Of a stretch of DNA of 9,237 bases, positions 6,033 through 9,237 are shown one piece after another. The first letter of the stretch is position 1. The number at the start of each line of letters is the position of its first letter. The DNA lies in NCBI GenBank assembly GCA_009885515.1, contig VFKO01000365.1, positions 1 to 9,237 on the forward strand. Direction: 5' to 3'. A program made the translations under genes and the position numbers. Origin of the DNA: Rhodobiaceae bacterium (GTDB taxonomy: Bacteria > Pseudomonadota > Alphaproteobacteria > Micropepsales > Micropepsaceae). The notes below the pieces were generated by a model. That model made no database searches and was not told the DNA's origin. It worked only from the letters and a program-made list of their open reading frames with translations.

Positions 6033-6056
6033 AGCGTTAGCGGGTACGTTATCGCT
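6033..6056. promoter_or_regulatory. Weak dyad / direct repeat in the thiolase-dehalogenase divergent gap
   Basis: The 24-bp stretch shows 8 of 12 dyad-symmetric positions (AGCG at one end, CGCT at the other). It also shows a direct repeat, GCGTTAGCG (6034-6042) and ACGTTATCG (6046-6054), with a 12-nt period. It lies 30-53 bp upstream of the thiolase start, so it could be a regulator site. The symmetry is modest. Confidence 0.3.
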
Positions 6057-6068
6057 TTCGAGGCAGGC

Positions 6069-6097
6069 TTGGCGAGAGGTTTGTTCAGGGGTATGCC
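6069..6097 (+). promoter_or_regulatory. Candidate promoter of the haloalkane dehalogenase gene
   Basis: TTGGCG (6069-6074), a 17-nt spacer and TATGCC (6092-6097) form a moderate sigma-70-type match about 30 bp upstream of the ATG at 6128. GAGGAA (6118-6123) then provides the ribosome site. Confidence 0.35.
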
Positions 6098-6127
6098 AAG
6101 TCGATATCCACAAGGGCGAGGAACTCT

Positions 6128-7042
6128 ATGTCCACACACATTGAAGCGCTTCGTACACCCGATGAGCGGTTCCAAGCGCTTCCCGGCTATGATTACCGGC
6201 CGCACTATATCGAAGACCTTGCTGGCTATGAGGGGCTGCGGCTGCACTTTGTCGACGAACATCCCGAAAGGGCGCAGGGCCTGCAAACGTTTTTGTGCCT
6301 GCACGGGGAGCCCAGTTGGGCCTACCTCTATCGTAAAATGATTCCTCATTTTCTGGCCAGAGGTGGCCGGGTCGTGGCGCCGGATTTTTTTGGCTTTGGC
6401 CGTTCGGACAAGCCGGTGGCAGAGGATGTTTATACATTTCACTTCCACCGCACCATGTTGTGCCGGTTCATTGAGCGGCTTGATCTGCGCAATGTCACGC
6501 TGGTGGTGCAGGATTGGGGTGGGCTGCTTGGACTGACCTTGCCGATGGACATGCCTGAGAGGTTTTCACGCCTTCTGGTGATGAATACAACGTTGGCCGT
6601 GGGCGCGAGCCCTGGGCCCGGCTTCGATGGTTGGAAGGCCTATGTTAAAGCCAATCCAGACTTTGATGTCGGGGCGCTGATGAAGCGCGGAACTCCGGTG
6701 TTAAGCGCCGCGGAGGCTGCGGCCTACGGAGCGCCGTTTCCCGATACGCGTTACCAGGCAGGGGTCCGCCGCTTTCCAGAGCTGGTCATGGTGTCACCTG
6801 ATATGGAGGGCGCCGACCTTTCGAAGCTGGCGGCCCGCTGGTGGGCGCACGAGTGGCAGGGGCAGAGCTTTATGGCCGTGGGTATGAAAGATCCGGTCTT
6901 GGGCGGGCCGGTGATGGCTGAGTTGAGGAAAACCATTCGCGGCTGCCCTGCACCACTTGAAATTGCCGACGGCGGCCATTTTGTTCAAGAGTGGGGAGGT
7001 GACATTGCGAAGGCGGCGCTGGCGGCATTCGCTCAAGGCTGA
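6128..7042 (+). CDS. Haloalkane dehalogenase, HLD-I subfamily, DhlA-like
   Basis: This 304-residue alpha/beta-hydrolase would cleave the carbon-halogen bond of haloalkanes, giving an alcohol and halide, in the cytoplasm. It aligns closely by eye with DhlA of Xanthobacter (310 residues, recalled from memory), starting at RTPDERF (9-15). The oxyanion motif is HGEPSW (59-64). The nucleophile is Asp129 in VVQDWGG, with Trp130 as first halide-binding residue. The second halide-binding Trp is Trp169 (FDGWK, DhlA Trp175), the acid is Asp255 (GMKDPVLGG) and the base His284 (GGHFVQE). All five key residues are kept, so activity is likely. It lacks about 11 residues of the DhlA cap-domain insertion, and DhlA Trp194 is Gly188 here. 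The substrate is unknown. The gene is divergent from the thiolase and overlaps the patatin gene tail-to-tail by 10 bp. The HLD-I family also contains DhmA. Confidence 0.92.
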   Translation: MSTHIEALRTPDERFQALPGYDYRPHYIEDLAGYEGLRLHFVDEHPERAQGLQTFLCLHGEPSWAYLYRKMIPHFLARGGRVVAPDFFGFGRSDKPVAEDVYTFHFHRTMLCRFIERLDLRNVTLVVQDWGGLLGLTLPMDMPERFSRLLVMNTTLAVGASPGPGFDGWKAYVKANPDFDVGALMKRGTPVLSAAEAAAYGAPFPDTRYQAGVRRFPELVMVSPDMEGADLSKLAARWWAHEWQGQSFMAVGMKDPVLGGPVMAELRKTIRGCPAPLEIADGGHFVQEWGGDIAKAALAAFAQG

Positions 7043-8925
7043 ACCGGTTCGATGTCGGGTAGTCTCTGACTTGAGCCAAGACATTCAAGGCCGCGCTCTT
7101 CCATGACTTGCAGGGCGTGGACGTAGCCTGCTTCGATGGCTTCGTCGAAAGCATGCCAGGACCGCAATCCCAAGCCCGGGAGAGGGGGATCAAATAGAAG
7201 GTCCGCTTGTTCGCGCGCCTGGCGGCGCTGGACTTCGTTGCCGACAGTGCCGGATCGCATGAGGATCGAGACGATCGACGGCGCACCTTTCAGTTGCTGG
7301 CGGAAAAGTGACAACCAGGGCTGGTCGCTAAAGTCTTCGCCTTCGGCAACCAACGCTTCGTCGCCCGCGACGTCAATGCCGATGACCGGGCCTTGGGCAA
7401 ATGTCGCCATGATGTCGACGGGCATGTTGTTCATCAAGCCACCGTCGACGAGGAGGTTTTTCTCGTGGACGACGGGAGGAAGCAGACCCGGAATTGCGAC
7501 GGTGGCTCTGAGGGCTTTCCAGAGTTGGCCTTCTTTATGGATGTGGGCGCGGCCCAGTGTCAGATTTGAGGAGACACAAAAATACATGCGGCTCAGATCT
7601 TCAATTTTCACTTCGCCGAAGTGCTCGCGCAAAAGTTTGGAGACCTTCTTGCCACGCAGAACAGCAACCAGCGGCAGCGTAAAGTCGGACAAGGGGTTGG
7701 TGTCGACAAAGGCGTGGCGAACGCGCCGGGATAGTTCCTTGTTGTCCCAGCCCATTGCGACGCCTGCGGCAATGATGGCGCCCATGCTCGAGCCGCCGAC
7801 GAAATCGAAGGGGACACCGGCTTCCTGGAGGGCTCTCATGACACCGATGTGGGCAAAGCCTCTGGCGCCACCGCCGGCCAGGACCAGGCTCACGGCACGA
7901 CCTGACAGAATGCGGGCGAAGCGGGATATATCGCTCTTGTCGCCCTCACGCAGGTAGTGATGCATGCCGATGGCAGTATTTGGGCCGAGCGGCGTGGACG
8001 AGAGACCGGGTCCGCCAGGCTTGCGCAGCAAAACGAGTTCAGGATGCTGGCGCTTGAGGCGGCCCCGGGTTTCGGGATTGTGGAAGCGATGCGCTATGGC
8101 TTCACCCGCGTTTGCCACCAGGAATATGCGGTCGGCCTGGCGTACGCAAAGCTGTGTCCAAGCACTTTCCGGGGTGTCCCCAATATAGAGCACAACGTCG
8201 TTTGCAGCCTCGTGGTGGGCAAACCATTCGCTGGGCCGGCCGACAGCTTCGCGCCCGATGGCGCCGGCTTTGAGGGCGATGCCGCTAAAGGCGCGTGACA
8301 GATTCTCGCCGAAGGTCCGGCAGTCGATGCCCGGATGCAGAGGGACAAAAGCGATGGTGCGTGCCGTCTGCGCTCCCACCGCACGACGGGTTGTGTGGCG
8401 CAGGCGGCGTATGAGAATCCGCATCAAGTTCAGTGATAATCGCGGATGGCGCGCAAGCAAGCGTTCAAATCTTGACTTGCTGATTCGCAAAAATTCGCTG
8501 TCGCGCAATGCGATGAGTTTTGCCGAGTGGGCGTCACCAGTTATGACTGACATTTCGCCCACGGTCTCGCCGGACGGTATTTGGGCGATGAAGTGATCGT
8601 TGCCGAGTTCGTCGGGCGTAAATACACCCAAGCATCCTGTCACCACTATGAACACAGCTTGGTGGTTGTCCCCATCCCTGGTCAGCACAGCCCCGCCGGG
8701 AAGTGAGAACCATTCCGAGCTTGTTAAGAGTGCGTTGAGGGCGCGCGGACCGATTTCGTGCGTGATCGGAAAAGAGGAGACGCGTTCACGTATCTCGGGC
8801 GATATGGGAATTTGCAGATCGCCATTTGGCCGCAGGATGCCCATGAGGCGAGCGCCTTGGACCGCTGCTTCCTTAGAGGGCTGGGGAACCCAGCGCTTGA
8901 AGTAGTCAAAACGATTGTCGCTCAT
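7033..8925 (-). CDS. NTE-like patatin phospholipase with N-terminal cyclic-nucleotide-binding domain
   Basis: The 630-residue protein has three parts. A cNMP-binding-like domain (about 70-165) carries the cassette GEMSVITGDAHSA (123-135). A middle region (about 190-315) begins TIAFVPLHPG, similar to the linker of bacterial NTE/Rv2565-type proteins. The patatin domain (about 343-520) has the oxyanion loop GGGARG (351-356), nucleophile Ser380 in GGSSMG, and Asp494 of the dyad in VDGGLMNN. It probably hydrolyses phospholipids or lysophospholipids near the membrane, although no signal peptide or clear transmembrane helix is present. In the cassette, His133 stands where cAMP binders have Arg, so nucleotide control is doubtful. 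I chose the ATG at 8925, 7 bp after the aldo/keto reductase stop, over an upstream TTG (8979) that would overlap that gene. The ribosome site is weak, suggesting coupling. The 3' end overlaps the dehalogenase gene. Confidence 0.9.
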   Translation of the reverse strand: MSDNRFDYFKRWVPQPSKEAAVQGARLMGILRPNGDLQIPISPEIRERVSSFPITHEIGPRALNALLTSSEWFSLPGGAVLTRDGDNHQAVFIVVTGCLGVFTPDELGNDHFIAQIPSGETVGEMSVITGDAHSAKLIALRDSEFLRISKSRFERLLARHPRLSLNLMRILIRRLRHTTRRAVGAQTARTIAFVPLHPGIDCRTFGENLSRAFSGIALKAGAIGREAVGRPSEWFAHHEAANDVVLYIGDTPESAWTQLCVRQADRIFLVANAGEAIAHRFHNPETRGRLKRQHPELVLLRKPGGPGLSSTPLGPNTAIGMHHYLREGDKSDISRFARILSGRAVSLVLAGGGARGFAHIGVMRALQEAGVPFDFVGGSSMGAIIAAGVAMGWDNKELSRRVRHAFVDTNPLSDFTLPLVAVLRGKKVSKLLREHFGEVKIEDLSRMYFCVSSNLTLGRAHIHKEGQLWKALRATVAIPGLLPPVVHEKNLLVDGGLMNNMPVDIMATFAQGPVIGIDVAGDEALVAEGEDFSDQPWLSLFRQQLKGAPSIVSILMRSGTVGNEVQRRQAREQADLLFDPPLPGLGLRSWHAFDEAIEAGYVHALQVMEERGLECLGSSQRLPDIEPVQP

Positions 8926-8932
8926 GGCGTGC

Positions 8933-9237
8933 TTAGGCCGCTCTGGTCCATTGCGCGGGATCGAGCAACTCGTTTGCAACTTTTGGCAGGACTGCGTTTA
9001 CTTGCGCTACTTCCGCTGCGGTGAGCGCCGGGCGTTGGAAGCGCGCGAGATTGAGCGCGAACTGGCCAGGGTTTTTTGCGCCGACGATCACGCCATTGAT
9101 CCAGGGCTGTGCCCGCACATAGGCAATACAAAGATCGGCAGGGCAGTCTCGATCCAATTCGCGTGCCAGCGTCCATAACTGGGCACGCAGTTGATCGGGA
9201 TCGATGCTGGATACCGATGGCCAGCTTGCGCCGGGCG
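8933..9237 (-). CDS. Aldo/keto reductase, C-terminal part only (5' end beyond window)
   Basis: Only the last 100 residues are inside the window; the frame stays open to the right edge. The tail of the barrel is recognisable: ELDRDCPADLCIAYVRAQ, then PWINGVIVGAKNPGQF and LNLARFQRPALTAAEV. The stretch before VGAKNPGQ is the usual beta8 strand and cofactor-binding loop of aldo/keto reductases, which reduce aldehydes or ketones with NADPH. The catalytic Asp/Tyr/Lys/His residues lie upstream and cannot be checked, so neither activity nor substrate can be stated. The gene ends 7 bp before the patatin gene on the same strand, so the two are probably one transcript whose promoter lies outside the window. 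Confidence 0.75.
   Translation of the reverse strand, partial: PGASWPSVSSIDPDQLRAQLWTLARELDRDCPADLCIAYVRAQPWINGVIVGAKNPGQFALNLARFQRPALTAAEVAQVNAVLPKVANELLDPAQWTRAA

Noticed and set aside
4549..6144. A 531-codon plus-strand open frame across the thiolase region
   Set aside because: It lies antisense to a full-length thiolase with intact catalytic motifs and has low-complexity G/A/R-rich composition. It is a GC-driven shadow.
5141..6448. A 435-codon minus-strand open frame spanning thiolase, gap and dehalogenase
   Set aside because: It is out of frame with the thiolase and becomes Arg/His-rich nonsense across it, and it also runs antisense to the dehalogenase.
8926..8979. Upstream TTG start for the patatin gene adding 18 residues
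   Set aside because: It would overlap the aldo/keto reductase coding region by 47 bp, and the extra residues look unrelated to the family. The ATG at 8925 fits operon spacing.

Overview
The window is an ordinary, densely packed piece of bacterial chromosome. It is GC-rich, with short intergenic gaps and protein families that together suggest an alphaproteobacterium of the kind found in soil or water with broad catabolic genes. These families are a MarC-type membrane protein, a DhlA-like haloalkane dehalogenase, an EstB-like serine hydrolase, a degradative-type thiolase and an NTE-like patatin. No rRNA, tRNA, phage, transposase or CRISPR array is visible. I could not fix the genus.

Layout. 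Positions 1-786 (minus strand) hold an SdpR-like ArsR-family repressor followed by an SdpI-like membrane protein cut by the left edge. Upstream of the repressor is a TTGACA promoter overlapped by a dyad. Diverging from it, a MarC-family integral membrane protein is encoded at 907-1548 (plus). Positions 1568-2711 (plus) are a two-gene operon, an NTF2/SnoaL-like protein and a TetR-family regulator, with a promoter whose -10 box lies inside a 24-bp dyad, the likely autoregulatory operator. At 2779-4017 (minus) is a serine hydrolase of the class C beta-lactamase/EstB fold. The 300-bp gap 4018-4318 holds its promoter (with a run of eight G), a short ACGCGAA repeat cluster and two hairpins. At 4319-6003 (minus) a thiolase and an NTF2-like lipoprotein are joined by a TAATG stop-start overlap. 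Diverging from the thiolase across a 124-bp gap is a DhlA-like haloalkane dehalogenase (6128-7042, plus). Its 3' end overlaps tail-to-tail by 10 bp with an NTE-like cyclic-nucleotide-domain/patatin phospholipase (7033-8925, minus). That gene lies 7 bp behind an aldo/keto reductase cut by the right edge.

How the genes work together. Two self-contained regulatory cassettes are visible: the SdpR/SdpI pair and the NTF2/TetR pair. Each has a recognisable promoter and dyad. The remaining genes look like independent lipid, ester and xenobiotic enzymes (thiolase, hydrolase, dehalogenase, patatin, aldo/keto reductase). Nothing in the sequence proves that they form one pathway. I see no strong candidate for a wholly new system. 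The best leads are the dehalogenase, which keeps the DhlA catalytic residues but lacks DhlA's repeat-containing insertion, and the compact regulatory architecture of the two repressor operons, including a probably leaderless repressor mRNA.
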